Below are positions 47,776 to 61,165 of a DNA stretch of 64,000 bases, piece after piece. Numbering within the stretch: the stretch's first letter is position 1; each line of letters begins with the position of its first letter. The position numbers and the translations under genes are program-made. The notes beneath the pieces are model-generated. The model worked only from the letters and a program-made list of their open reading frames with translations, was not told the origin of the DNA and searched no databases. Where the stretch lies: positions 186,001 through 250,000 of the forward strand of contig CAMPDV010000376.1 of assembly GCA_946699065.1 (NCBI GenBank), read 5' to 3'. The DNA is from Loxodes magnus. Its lineage: Eukaryota; Ciliophora; Karyorelictea; Loxodida; Loxodidae.

Positions 47776-49200
47776 ATGCTTCAGATTTTAGTATTCAGCA
47801 TGAAACAAAATGGAGAGCTACTGATATTAGAAAAGTTAAAGTTAAATAAGAAAATAGAAGCAGAAATAGAAGGATTAAGACATCGAAAAAGATGAGAAAT
47901 GCGTTGATCGAATTAGAATAAGCTAACTAAAGGTGCAATCATATAGATATACAATAGTGCTATGTAATGAAATAAAAAAGTAGAGACATACAATTACCCT
48001 GAATTTATAACTTTAGAAATTGAATCATTAAGATAAAAATATAGAACTCAGATAGGCTGATAAATACTGTATAGATTGGGTAAAGTCCTTTAAGAATTTT
48101 TATCTGAAACTGAAAGGTGTAAAGAAGAAACATTTTTCGGAAGTACCAGGTTTTATGAGTAAATTTGGACTATGAAATATAAATTTAGGTTTTAATATAA
48201 AATTTTAGTGTCTTTATTTAAAGTATTTCATCATTTAAGAATATATCTAATTAAAGGATGTTTTAAAATATCTCAATACATTAAAGTCTAAATGAATATT
48301 CTGCAAGTATAATAACTAAAATCAATTTTTAAATTTAGACAAATTTAGCTTTTTTAGTATTCAAATATCAACTTCCAGATAAATCAACAGAAAAGATGCA
48401 AGTGTTTAATAACTTAAATTAGATTATCTCTTTTATTCGTCTGGCTAGTGATGAGCTATAAAATTAGATGATATATACAACTTGTTAATAGCAGCAATTA
48501 AGATGTTTCCTCAGCAATACTTTGCAAATATTAACTATATAGTAGTTAGAAATTAAGCTTTTAGACTAAGTTTTGATGAAATTATAAGCTTATATTAGTA
48601 TTTTATTTTCATGTTTGTATTAATTTGAAGATTATTATCTAAGTATAAGGTACTCAAACAGAATGAGTGGAATATTAACTTTGCTTGCTATATTTTTAAT
48701 ATATTAAAAGAGAAATTTTAGGTAAATGTCTAACATGAAAAAGTCATAAAGTTAAGTTTACTATCTAATAATTAAAATATAAACTCATAAAGTTGTAAAT
48801 AATGCTTAAATAGAGGCTAGTTATTAAGACTCTATATCTATTTATTTTATAATTATTAAACACTATACCACATTTAAATATACTCCAGCTATTTAAATAA
48901 AGCCATCTATTATATAAAATTAAGTTTCCAGTTGCTAAAATTTATTTTTAACTGTATTTATAGATGAAGATATTAAATATAAATCCTTAAGTCAATTTTA
49001 CCTATGCTGGTTATTTTGCTTGACTGAACTTTATCAAAAATTTAATATGTTTAATCATTTAAATCACTCAAGAGAATTTATCTTACACTTTTAATATCTA
49101 CTTTCTCTTTGATTACTCATCTATTTAAACCTAATGAAGCATACGTTAGCTATATCAAAATTTATGGCTTAATATTTTCTGAATTAGGTATAAATAATAT
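47776..49200 (+). CDS. Hypothetical membrane-associated protein, frame change near 48430
   Basis: The first frame from ATG 47776 gives charged helical sequence (E-A-E-I-E-G-L-R-H-R-K-R-W-E-M) and then E-T-E-R-C-K-E-E-T-F-F-G-S-T-R-F. After about 48430 another frame carries the protein-like signal (L-A-S-D-E-L-Q-N-Q-M-I-Y-T-T-C, later T-V-F-I-D-E-D-I-K-Y-K-S-L-S-Q-F-Y) with hydrophobic segments. Either an intron or a frameshift lies between. I recognise no domain. Confidence 0.4.
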
Positions 49201-49321
49201 CATTTTATGAATGTACATAACATAAGGAAATAGGAGTTTGAAATTGGAATATGAAAAAAAAAGTGAGGAGTTTGATGACTAATAAGTTATAAATATTTAT
49301 AAGTGTTCGTAAGCGAATCAC

Positions 49322-50314
49322 TCATATGCAGGCTACTAGGTAAAAATAAAATAGAAATAGAATTGCCAAACAAGAAAGCAAGAAAGCCACATAGACGGAT
49401 TCTTTTTTACTTCCTTCTTCTGAAACTTCTTACTCGTTTTCTTCTTCATTATTTTGAAGCAATAAATTAGAGAATATTCTATCACTAGAAAATTATCCTT
49501 AACTCGACTGAGATATTGAAATGCTTTCTTTGTTAAAAACTCTTTGACTGGAAAATGAGCTTTAATTTTATAAAGGCTAAGTGCTATTTGCTTTTTTCAT
49601 TCTTTCATTAACTTATTCTAGGGGCACAAAGCTACCTTCCACCAAGACTTACTTCTTATAAACTTTTTTCAAACCTGTCAAGTTTTTTTCCTTTGGCTTT
49701 TTTGTTTAACAGTAAGGAATAGACCATTATGAAGTCATAAACTTTTTTCAATCTTATGCTTCTTATTATTCCATTGATATTGAACTTATACTGCCAACTT
49801 TTGCTTCTAATTTGCTTTATTTTTATTATTAGAGTGCTTAAACTTTGTTAGCTGACTTTTTTAAATTAATATCTTGAGAGCTACTCGAACTAGACTAGCC
49901 TTAATTACTTCTTTTATTAGGAGTGGAATCTAAATCCTTTGAAATAGATCTCTTAATTTAGCTTTGATTATTCGTGCTTTAATTTAGGTTTTCTAAATTT
50001 CCTATAAAAGACTGATCTGAATCTTTAAGTTTTTCAGTAAAGACCGTTTCGTCAGCATCATACCAATTATCGCAAATTTATCGCATATTTATAGGCTAGA
50101 AGTTCGAAGTTTCAGCACCTTTGAAGCTTTTATATTCCATCTTGCTTTTAAATATTTGTTTACCATCTTTTTTCTCGTTACTCGTCCATAACCAGCACGC
50201 CTATCCTTATTTACCCGTGGAAAGCATATCTTTCTTACTCTCTAACCCCAAACTCTCCTAATTTCTTCTTATGGTTATGTATTTTTGACGTTCATCTGAA
50301 TCCTGCTTCCACAT
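49322..50314 (-). CDS. Gln/Ser-rich protein with C-terminal transmembrane helix (330 aa)
   Basis: ATG 50314 (M-W-K-Q-D-S-D-E-R-Q-K-Y-I-T-I-R-R) to TGA 49324-49322 is one frame of 331 codons. Layout: charged N-terminus with C-D-N-W-Y-D-A-D-E-T-V-F near residues 80-90, a long low-complexity Ser/Gln/Asn region, acidic N-N-E-E-E-N-E-Q-E-V-S-E-E, then one strong helix A-F-L-L-S-C-L-A-I-L-F-L-F-Y-F-Y-L-V directly before the TGA. Having the TGA right after the helix, as in the plus-strand gene ending at 46097, suggests TGA is the true stop there, although one internal TGA must be Trp. It is probably a tail-anchored protein. Function unknown. Confidence 0.6.
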
Positions 50315-51015
50315 TTTTGTTATAAAATAAAATGTTTAGAGCAATTTAAATCTCATTGAAGGTTTAATTAATTTAATAACATATTAAAAAGTCCTTGACT
50401 AATTATATGCTAAATATGGAGTATAAGTTAAAGGTAATTTAATTATTAAACATTCACATTTTAATAAAAGTATGTTGCTAACTATCACCATAAAGAATGA
50501 TATCATTTTGTCAATAAATAGCTAAGAGAATATTAATAGAATCTAAGTATGACTATGAGATTTTAATTAGATTTTTATCTTTAAGTAAGTAATTTTTAGT
50601 TAGTTATATATTTAAGTGATATTAACATTTTAGAAATTTATTTAAAAGAGTATTTAAACAGAGCACTTTTAGTAAATGATCCAGAAACTTCACTGTAAAT
50701 CCAAGAGTTATAAAAAAAATGATAAAAATAATATATAGTCCTTATGAAAAGCATGACGATTTGAATAACTTCCATTAGCATGAAACTTTTTGCTTGCTAT
50801 TATTGCAAATAAAATATAGCCAAATTATCTTATCAAATATATGAAAATTACCAAAATTTTAATATGGATCATATTCTATTAAATACAAATGTGTTGTCTA
50901 AATTTATTCTTTTATTTCTTTTTGCTAATTTTCAAAGTAGAAATGCAAACTTTATTTAATTTCAATAAATGATATCTAAGCTCCTTTTGCATATCTTCTA
51001 AGCATCAAATATATT
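50315..51015. other. AT-rich spacer, no gene seen
   Basis: Upstream of the minus-strand gene ending at 49322. No protein-like frame. Confidence 0.4.
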
Positions 51016-51019
51016 TCAC

Positions 51020-52190
51020 CTTACTTTTATACTTTAAAGCTAATTTTTCGACCAATATTGCTTATAATTTTTCTTAATTGCATTGAGTATTCACTATATA
51101 ATAGATTAAATAGATCTCTATTTATTACAAGAGAATATTTTATTAAGCTTAGTATAAAATAGAGTATCTTTGCTCTTAAATCTTTAGATGAAATATTAGT
51201 TCTAGTTGCTATATTTTTCTTGATATTCAGGTTTAGATTATGATTTAATACAAACATTATTGCTGGCTTAGGTTTAGTGTATTAAGGCATTTGATTTAAA
51301 TTTATTGATATTATTATAACTATGATTAACTGTCTAGCTAGCAAAATTCCATAGAAGATCTTATTAACTACTTGTGAAGGTTAATCTCTATTGTAATTTT
51401 ACTTTAATAAAGAAGATTCTTCAAATTTAATGCTTCGATATATCAACCCTTTTAGCAATTTAGGTATTTAAATCTCATATTAAAAGTGAGATAACTTGGT
51501 GAGATATGAAAATACCACTGGCAAGTTGATACTAAAAAAATAAGTTCTTAACTTTTTATCCAGGAAATTTGAAAAATATTTAAATTTATTTGTTGGTGAT
51601 AAGTCTAACAAGATAAATGATTTATCCATTTAATTAATAATTTATCACTATAATATAAGACATTATCAAGTCATATTAAAATGTAAGTTTAGCTTATCCT
51701 AAAGTTTATGTTGTTTATTAAAAGAATAATTATTGCTATATCAGTTATTATTTTTTACCCTAGTCAATAACTATACCTCCAGAACTGTCATATCATCTTG
51801 AAATTTACTTAGCTGCTTCTTTTTAATTTTTTAGCCTTCTTATATTAATTCTTTTTGAAATAGCTACATTAGTATAGTATAACTTAGATATTTGTCTATA
51901 TATTTCTAACTCAAAATACTTGTTTAATTATATCTAATAGCGTAAGCTTATATTACTAGATACTTAAATAAATACCATTTTTAAAAAATCCTTTTTAATT
52001 ATTAGCTATATATCAGAATTTATTCTCTATGCAAGCGGAAAATTTATTTGCTTTTTCGATACCGTCAATATAGAAATTGCTAGACCTAATACTCTGCTAT
52101 TTATCAGGTTTATTATAATTGCTTTTAATAGTAAATCAGAGCCATTTAATCTATTCCTGATAAATAAAATATTAAAATATTGATGATGTT
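51020..52190 (-). CDS. Hypothetical protein in two frames
   Basis: The 5' part (52190-51620) reads N-R-L-N-G-S-D-L-L-L-K-A-I-I, later I-S-R-W-Y-D-S-S-G-G-I-V-I-D. The 3' part (51590-51020), in another frame, reads F-L-D-K-K-L-R-T-Y-F-F-S-I-N-L-P-V and continues through L-I-Y-R-S-I-K-F-E-E-S-S-L-L-K to the stretch at 51257-51027, which even a standard-code reading keeps open (S-S-K-D-L-R-A-K-I-L-Y-F-I-L-S-L-I-K-Y-S). Both parts have good protein composition. An intron or a frameshift separates them. No family is recognised. Confidence 0.45.
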
Positions 52191-52446
52191 GGTTCTAAAG
52201 ATTCAAGCTGCTTAGAATTAAAACTCAGATATGCTAAAAGCAAAATTTTAATAATTTGAAGAATATACTCTATAGTGACTCTAGATACTAGAAACTATAG
52301 TAACTTATTTAAAAAATTCTGACACTAATGCTAAATTATTAAGTCCTAGAAAGATGAAAATTTATATAAGAAAAGTAACTACTTTTGCTAAAAATGTACA
52401 TCTTAGTATCCTAATTGAAAAATAAAAATAATGGAATAGAAATAAA

Positions 52447-53115
52447 ATGGATATTATCATGGTCTCTTATACTAACAGGCATGAATAATAAAAGGATTAA
52501 AAGGAAATATATAAGGACTAGGGAAAAGGCTTATTAGATTAATTTATATAGAATTAGAAGGCTAAAATTAAGAATCTGAAAGGTAAGCAAATTTAAGTTT
52601 TATAAAGTTTAAAATTAACTTTGAAAATAGCTTCTATCATATATATCAACAGTAGATCTAAATTTTTGCTTGAATAGGTATTGAACAAAATAATATAATC
52701 TTATAAAAATCTTAAGCAATCATAAAACTTAGCTATAATAAGAGTAAATCAATTTAAAAAAAGTAAAATATTAAAAATTAGAAATAGAAGCTTGATATGT
52801 AAAGCAATAGGTTCTAATATGAGATTTCCTAGTTAATCTGAAAAAGGAAAGAATACATTATAAAATGGCCCTTTGATATTTCTTTTTAACTTGATATTTA
52901 AAACTACATTAATTGAAATTTCTAGAGTTAATTTACATAGTAAAGAATAAATTTAGTTAAAATATAATAAAGGGTCTATATGTGTATTATCTAGATTCTT
53001 CTAATTAAATTATTATAAAGTAAATAACAGGAATCTAAGCTACTAGTCTTATAAAATATCTACAATCTAATTTGTATATTTTGGTTAAGAGTTACTTACT
53101 ATAAAGGATATATAA
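52447..53115 (+). CDS. Hypothetical protein, may be the 5' part of the next gene
   Basis: ATG 52447 (M-D-I-I-M-V-S-Y-T-N-R-H-E-Q-Q-K) opens about 220 readable codons, including L-K-L-T-L-K-I-A-S-I-I-Y-I-N-S-R-S and Y-N-K-G-S-I-C-V-L-S-R-F-F. It runs toward the membrane-protein gene at 53.26 kb in the same direction and could be its N-terminal, extracellular part. Confidence 0.4.
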
Positions 53116-53261
53116 AAAGGTTAATTTACAATTTGATTATTTTATTATATAAAGATAATAAATATAGCTATTAAGCTTTACTTTATATAAAAAAGCTAAG
53201 TTTATAAGAACATCAAGTTGCAATATTTTAATTATAAAAATCATATTTTAAATATTTTAGT

Positions 53262-55410
53262 AGGAGGATTGGTTGTTTAGAAGTAGTAAAAGGAGCTTTC
53301 TCATACACTCCTTCATCTTATAGAGGTAAATTAGGAGATTTCGTAAGTAAGCAGCACTTAAAATGTTTTTGGAAATAATCCCTACTAACTGACTTGCTTT
53401 AATTACGATGCTGCTCTTCTACTAGGCAATGATATAAATTATTAATTAAAACAGTATAAAATTACCTTGATTACTCTAGTACAAGCAATGCCTTAAGATC
53501 TTTAAAAATATTGGGATGCTAAGGAAAAATATAAATCGAAAAAACTAAAATGATCCAAATCTTAAAGTTTATGATATAATAAACATATTAAATTATAACT
53601 AAAATAAAACTTGAAAAGACTATAAGATAGGAACATTCTGTTCAACATGTCCTGTTATATAATAGCTTGAAAAGTAAATAATATGAGGAGATGGAACTAC
53701 CCCAATTCCTAAAGACTGAATAGAAGATACAGATTGTCCTTTTAGAAAAAGAGATATACTAGCGTTTTCACAAAGAAGAAGATTTAGTTTATATAAATTA
53801 CTCAATCTGAGTCTTTATATCAGGCTTTTACTAATAGCAAGCTATAGAAGTTGGAGAAACTTAGAAATTGAAGAGATTAAAGAAAATAACTATATGACTT
53901 TTACTGATGGACTGCAATTTGTTCTATTTATTATTTAACAATGCTAGTTTCTTTCTTTTGGTCCAAGTTTGTCATATGTTAGTGAAGAATTGTGAAAAAT
54001 TTCAATTCTAAAGATTGATTTCTACTAGCTTAAATATATATGAGCTATATAATTCAATCAGATATTCTACTTTATTATCTTTATTTCAGTCACATGAATC
54101 ACTATTCCTATATGAATATTTCTAAAGTTAGAAGTACGATGAAACATATTAGTCATAAGATATAGCTTAAATTTCATTTTATATTTTACCTATTCTAAGT
54201 TAGGTCAGCTTAGTACCAATTATCTTTAATATAAGTGATGCTTATAAATGTGTAGAAGCGGTAGATTTTGATAAGAGTGGAAGTTTAAAATTCAATTAAA
54301 GTTTTTTGCAACGAGATTGTTACATTCTATGTTGGTGGGATGATCACCTTGACTACCTAATTTTGGGAACATTTGCTCTTCTTCTTTATAATTTTTATCC
54401 CCTTTTTAAAATCTTTAATACAACAGTTATGACTGGAAACTGAAATTAGATAATCTATTATCTATACATCTCATTAAAATTTTTTCCAATTAGTTGCAAC
54501 ATTGCTCAACTAGTCTTTAGTTGATTTTAATAAGAAAGTTCATTCATTAGTATATGATAACATTTATTTTGTTTGGTATCCTGTCAAATAAACTAAAGCC
54601 TTATAACTATGGAAGACTAAACTGTCTTTAGTTTGGTTGCTTCGCCCTCGTCATTTGCTCTAGTTTCCTCTAATTTTGCACTTTTTTATTAAGGGCTAAG
54701 ATTAACTAACCTGAATTTTATTGCTATTTTCTGGATGATTTTGTATTATAGTGATTACTATGATAGTTCTAGAGAAATATTTCCCTAAATATCTACATAG
54801 AAATTTAAAAGGCAATACTCTCTGGTTTAGATTCGCATTCAGGTTATCAGAGAATGTTAATATGCAAAGGGATTTTATAAAAATGTAGATTTACTATAAG
54901 TAGCTATCAATACTCAAGGCAGTATCCAAGATTTAAGCTCTCAAGAATAATAAAATAGCATCTTAGAAGATGGAAACTAATTCTGGAAATTAGTCGAGTT
55001 TACTAAAGCTAAGCAAAGTTATTCATAATAGCAACAGTTAAGTACATATTAAAATGGGTGAAGCTAATTTAAGTTAGAGTATAACAATCGACAAAAAATT
55101 AAAACAGTAAATTTTCCTAATAAAGATCATGCATTAAAATCGAAAGATTGTAAGAATCAGACTATCAGAATTTTAAATCTGTTTGTCGTAAATGGTTGTC
55201 ACTGGATGTAGTAAGATCTCCTAGATATGGATATTTATTTACTCTTAGTTTAAGCTTTTTTATATTTTATTAGCTTTTGGATAATTTTTCTATATACTAG
55301 CAAATTATAAAGAATCTAAACAAAATTTACATTTATAAAATTAAGGAAAAAGAAGATAAAAACAATTAAAAGGATTAATAAAGCATTAAAGAACATTTGG
55401 TCTCTATTTA
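53262..55410 (+). CDS. Multi-pass membrane protein with Cys-rich ectodomain, frame changes
   Basis: The start (V-V-K-G-A-F-S-Y-T-P-S-S-Y-R-G-K-L-G-D-F) is in a different frame from the main body, which runs about 590 codons from 53630. That body begins G-T-F-C-S-T-C-P (C-x2-C-P, as in Cys-rich GCC2/GCC3-like repeats) and W-G-D-G-T-T-P-I-P-K-D-W, followed by several hydrophobic helices (F-Y-F-I-I-F-I-S-V-T-W-I-T-I-P near 54080; M-I-T-F-I-L-F-G-I-L-S near 54570; F-T-L-S-L-S-F-F-I-F-Y near 55250). Cys-rich surface proteins with a helical-bundle C-terminus are common in ciliates; the match is to general layout only. An intron or frameshift is needed near 53.4-53.6 kb. Confidence 0.5.
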
Positions 55411-56460
55411 ATCTTTTATTTATTTGTTTAGTTATAAGACTAAAATATAAAGTTAATAATATTAAATTTAAGCATATCAATTAAAAATTACTCATATGCA
55501 TAGAATTAAAATTTACCTTCTAAATAAAAGCAAGGAGATAAAAACTAATACACTTGTATAAATAAAATAAATATACAATTTTCACATATTCATAGTTAGT
55601 TGCTTATGTCTTACAAATGTGGAAAGCTTTTAAGGTAATATCACTATATTTAGATTAATAATAAAAGAATCTAAAGATAATAAAATAGATTAGAGTATTA
55701 TTTAAATAAACTTTTAATTTTATTTTTAAAAGAACTGCTATAAAGTAAATAAAAGTGAAATAAAAAGAAATAAATTTAAAAAAATTTAGAAAGAGCTGTC
55801 TATTTTTTCAATTTATATTTAAAAGGAAAGATGATACAATTGTTTAAGCTAAGACATAAATTAAATTAATATTTCATAGCTAAAAAGGAAAATAAATTTA
55901 TCTTAGCTATAAAAATTATTCTAAATGTAAAGAATTATTATGGCATTTAGTTATTAAAATCATAAAATTTAAATAGAGCTATTATTTAATTACTCTGAAA
56001 TTAAATCTAAAAGATGTTTAAAGTAAGAATGATTATTGCTTTATAAATTTTTTATTTTTAGGGTATAATTAACTTAAAAAGAAATTTATTAGTTTCGTTG
56101 GTTTATCATCAATTAATATAAAAGCCATTGTAAAAACCTTATAAAATTTATAATGCTCTATTTCAAGAAATTTCAATAGATACGTATTTAAAATATGATT
56201 TCATCAAACTCTAATCTTAGACATTCAAATGACTTGAGTTTACCCAAAATCATAACTTCAGAAAAGGTATTATTAAAAGCAAAATATTTCACTTAAAAAA
56301 AACATATAAAAGTTATTTTTTTATTATCATACTTGAAATAAAAAGAAAGCCAGTGTCCTCTATGATTTTTTAATATTTTGATAACTTTAACATAATTCAT
56401 TAAAATGTTTTTCTTTTAATACATTTCGAAGTTGCAAGATAAAATAAAAATATGATGAAT
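55411..56460 (+). other. Weakly protein-like sequence after the membrane gene
   Basis: In the same frame, 56190-56400 reads I-S-S-N-S-N-L-R-H-S-N-D-L-S-L-P and further plausible sequence, so the gene before it may extend here. The intervening 700 bp is AT-rich and unconvincing. Confidence 0.25.
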
Positions 56461-59400
56461 AAAAATCTTTTAAATTTGAAGTGATATATACTAAAATCTT
56501 TTTCGAAATTAATATCTTTTAATAAAATTTTAGATAAAAGTAAGGAAAAATTTCTTAAAATTTTTAGGATCTCTTTTATTTAATTAATTTCAATTTATTT
56601 TTCTTTAATCTTAAATAAGTTATTTTTGATATTTTCTTTTGATTTTGATGTGCATTTAAGAATTGATTTATCTATTTCTTTTTTATTATTTTTATTAAAT
56701 TATTTTTTATGATTTAAGTTTATTAATTTAAATTAAGATCAAATTATATATCTTTTAAGCTATTTTTAGTTGAATTAATATTAATAAGATCTTAAGAATA
56801 AGCATTATTAAATTAAATTTTAATAATTCCCTTAATTCATATCTAATTAATTTAGTGATAATCTCAAAATTATTAATTTATCAAATGATAATTAATACTT
56901 CCCTGTGATAATGCTGCTTATGAACTTAAACTTGATTCTTATTAATTATTATTTAAAAATAAATTAAAGGTATTTTATTATATTTACATTATTTAGTATT
57001 ATATTATTCTAGTAGGATCAAATATTTTCTCTTATCTTAATTTCTGCAACTTAGTTCTTATTAAAGGCTTTTTAATATAAAAGGAATAATAATTTTAAAT
57101 ATAGTACTATTATTTAGAAAATAATAGTTATTATTTAAAATATTTGGATCTAAGAACTTATTTATAGTAATAATAATTATAATTTCAGCTTATTTTACAA
57201 GTAAAGAAGAAATAAAAGATTTGAAGTTTAATTTTGATTTATAAGTTTAGATTAACTTTTCTCTTTTAAAATTCTAAAGATTATTTTAATATTTCTGATT
57301 TAAGAGTTAGGAAAGACAAATGATCACAGTATTAATTAAAAGGTATTTATCTACATTTACTTATAATTAATAATTTTAAAGAGATTTCTTATAGTTTATA
57401 TATCTAATGGTATATTGTTGCAATCAGTTGCATTATTTATATATTTAGGTATGATACATTCTAATATTAATTAGTTTAATGCTTTATAGTTATAACTCCC
57501 ATATATTTTTATGCTTAGTTATATATAAAACTCCTAATGTTGATTCTTAATTTTATATTAATAGATTAATTATAAAAGTATTAAAACCTTAAAACTTTAA
57601 TTACAAATAGCTTAAATAAAAGAGTTTAATTAACCTTTAAAGAGATAACTAATTTAGATAAGCAAATTAAATTACTAATTTTAATAAATTATTATTAATA
57701 AAACTTAGAGAATAGAGATACTATAACTTAGACTAAAATAGGGAACTATAAGTAATTAATCCCACTAAAATATTAGAATATTAGAATAAATAATAAATAT
57801 TTAATTGGAACTATTAAACAATAGCTTTTAATTTAAAAGTATCTATTTATTATATTTTCATCTTTATTTGCATTAGTAGAATATTATTATGATTGAAGGA
57901 ACATTATTAGTATAAAGTATATAAAATAATTAAATATTTATTGTAGAAATTATTTAAGAAATATAATTTATGAAAGCCAATAAAAAAATATTAAATTGTT
58001 TTATGAATTTGGTAAAATAAAAGTAGATAAAAAGATAAATGAATGATAAATTTATGTATATAAGAATTTTTATTTATCTATAATAAATATCTTATAAGAT
58101 ATAGAAAAATAACTTATGTGAATAAAAAAATTTTATAATAATTTCTTAGATTAATAAATAAAATGACTTAATGAGCAAATACAATTAAGTTATTAAATAT
58201 TTTTCTAGATTTATGGTAAAATATAAAAGACAAAAATAAAAGTTTAAGAAATCTAAAAAGTAAATATAAAATCTTGGTTTTTTAAGGTTTTGAATTAAAA
58301 TAAAGCAAATAAAGATAGAAAATTTAATCTTAGTTTTACCTTTTTATTAATTAAATTTGTAATAAATAATTATCTATCATATAATTTCTTTTATTTATAA
58401 ATATTTTTTAATATAATAAACTTTATTTATTCTAAATAAATTAATTAGGACTTATAAATGTTTATTGTTCCTCAAATTTAACTTATTTTTTTATTTTATC
58501 ATACTTATATATTTATTAATATTTTTAATCCAAAGAAATTCTATCATTTTAGCTGAGGATTTCCTACATATATTCCTTTTAATCTAAAATAAAGAAAATA
58601 TTAGTAAAAATAAATATTATATAAGAACTAACTTAAATTTAGTGAAATTATACAATTTTATTTTATAATGTAAAAATAAAGATTTCCATTAGATACATTG
58701 AAAGCACTTTATACTTATAAATAATTTAGATATAGTAAATTAATTTTAATAAATTATATCTTTGATGTTAATTAAATTAAAACTAAAGAATATAATTAAT
58801 ATTAATATACATTTCTTTGTTTTTCATATTTATTTCTATGAAATTATTAAATATAAGCAGCTAATTTTATGGGTTTTTAATTTATTACCTAATATATAGC
58901 TTTTATTATGATTATTTATATTCTTCAATTATCAAGCTAATAATAAAACTGTGTTTTTGCTGCCAAATACATGATATATAATATTTTAATGTATATCTTT
59001 ATTTTATATTGCTATTTATAAGTTTATATCTGATTTTTTACTTATATAATACCATTAAAACTTAGATAAAAAACAAATTTAAACATTAAATAGAGAAATA
59101 AAAGGTTATTTTTAGTTGAAGTAGCAAAGCTTATGTAAATATTAATTTAGTCTTTCATTAAACTTAAGACTAAGAGAAAGTTATAATAAGCTATTTAATA
59201 TTAAAGTGAGATTTAAATAAAACTTTCTACTATATTAGTAATTTAAATATCTATACCAAGTATAAAACTAATTAAGAGATATAAACCTAAAATTTACTCT
59301 AATAGCATATATTTAGCTAATATAATACATTTACCAATTCATTTTATCTTTTCTGCTTTTTCTTGCTGAAAGAAGAAAAGTGTAAGAATTGAAGTAGTAG

Positions 59401-60189
59401 TTATAATTACTAAATCTAAAAAACTAAATAGTTATTTTTTTAGAAAAATTAAAGAAATATATTGCTTTATAGTTTCATTTTAATAAGAGATATTAATAAA
59501 AAAATACATTCATAATATCTAAATAGACAACATTTTAAATATATAAAAACATCAGAAAATAACTAAAAAGGAAAAAGGAAAAAGAAAAATAATTTAATAT
59601 TAATGGAATGTGTATTGATTAAAGATCAAACGATAATGATATACATAATCTAACAAAATTTAAGCTTCATATTTTATAAAAGATTGCTTTACAACTAAAT
59701 TGAAACAAAGTTTAAAAAAATCTTATATTTATAAATGAATTAAGAAAACATTTAATTTAAATAAGCTAAATAGGAAGTCATCCTTTATTTAAAATATACT
59801 AAATCAGTAGTTTCTTTCAAATATGAACTTTAGTTTTATTTGTTGATTAATAGCCTTTAATTTATAACTATAAGCACAAATATAGTTGTAATAAATGAGG
59901 AATATAGTTATATCAATTATTATTAGAATATCTCTTTAATCGTAACTATAAGGCATCATAGATTTTATTTACTTATTAGCTTGTTATGGATAAACTTCTT
60001 CAATGCTCTTGATTTATTTATTTTATCAATTTATGCTCAATCAAATTAAAAATTTGTCTGTATTACATTTCATTTATTAGCTTTATAAGATATATTAATA
60101 TTCTTCTTAATATAGATTTAAAAATAAAGAAATTGAAATAAGGAAAAAAGTTTAACATTATATATTTTTATTATATCTAATTTACTCAA
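56461..60189. other. 3.7 kb AT-rich sequence, no gene seen
   Basis: Extremely AT-rich, with no frame of protein composition and no RNA gene, up to the right arm of the second inverted repeat. Confidence 0.45.
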
Positions 60190-61165
60190 AATTTAATAAA
60201 AAATATTGCAAGCATCTTAATTTCTTATAACCATCTATTAATTATTATAATAATAAGCAAAAATTCTCTTAATTTAATAAAAATCTTAAGAATATAAATT
60301 TTAATAATTATTAATTATACTATATCCCTTACTTTCTATTTTGTAGTCTTATAATTAATTAAAATTTTCTATTAAAGAATTGTTTTAAGTATTTATAAAA
60401 TATTTGATTTCTTTTAATAAATATAAGTATATATTTATGATTTTATAGTTATCTAAATTCTAAGCTAATATATGCTTTTATTAAAATATTTATTTTTAAA
60501 TAGAATTCTAGTTACTTAATTTAAGCATAAATTATTAATTCAGCATTATGCTTTTTTCTTTTTTTAAAACATAGCACTTTTTATTAACTCCTCTCATCCC
60601 AACTCCTTAAATTTTTTTTTCCTAGATTATCTAGTCAGAACCACTTCTTCCCTTAGCGTCATCGATAACTCCTGCTGGGAAAAGTGCGTTAATCATCTTC
60701 CTAGATTGGGTTGGAGTCTCGTTTGTTGGAGCAAACGAGTAGAATCTCCTATAGAAGTGATCCTGTACGAGTACAGTCTTACTCTTATTTTTGTTAATTC
60801 AATATATAATATTTTCTTTTTATTCTATTAAGGTTTTAATCTTATTAACTAACCATTTCATCTTTATTTACTCAAATTAGAAAATACTTTTAAGTAACTA
60901 AAATAATTTATTATAATAGGATTTACATAAAACTACTTTTATGTCTTTATACTTTAAATAAGCTCCATCAAGTTATGATTGTGCTGCTTATAGTTTATAA
61001 TAAAACTAAACTTATATGTTTAATAAGTTTTAATAATCCTTAATTTAATGAAAGTATAACTACGCTAATCTCTTTAGCATTCATATTTTTTTAATTAAAA
61101 GCTTCTAAAAAAATTAAAGTTAATAAACGTTTTTATCTCAAAAGCTTCATTATTTAAAATAAAAA
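60190..61165. repeat. Right arm of the second inverted repeat
   Basis: Mirror of 40395-41370. Shared sequence is visible from the inner AATTAATAGATGG-type block out to a block ending near TTTTATTTTAAATAATGAAGC on the mirrored strand. Confidence 0.85.
60573..60787 (-). other. Near-invariant 210-bp core of the inverted repeat, right copy
   Basis: Same as 40785-40997 on the opposite strand. The hairpin CTCGTTTG-TTGGAG-CAAACGAG lies at about 60719-60740. The AT-rich flanks on both sides differ from the left arm, so the core has been held constant independently of them. Confidence 0.6.

Noticed and set aside
53620-53805. Standard-code minus-strand ORF of 61 aa
   Set aside because: Lies opposite the Cys-rich membrane protein frame, which has far better protein composition.
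40395-61165. Classical Maverick/Polinton
   Set aside because: I could not find a family B DNA polymerase, retroviral-type integrase, adenain protease, packaging ATPase or capsid protein in any frame I read.
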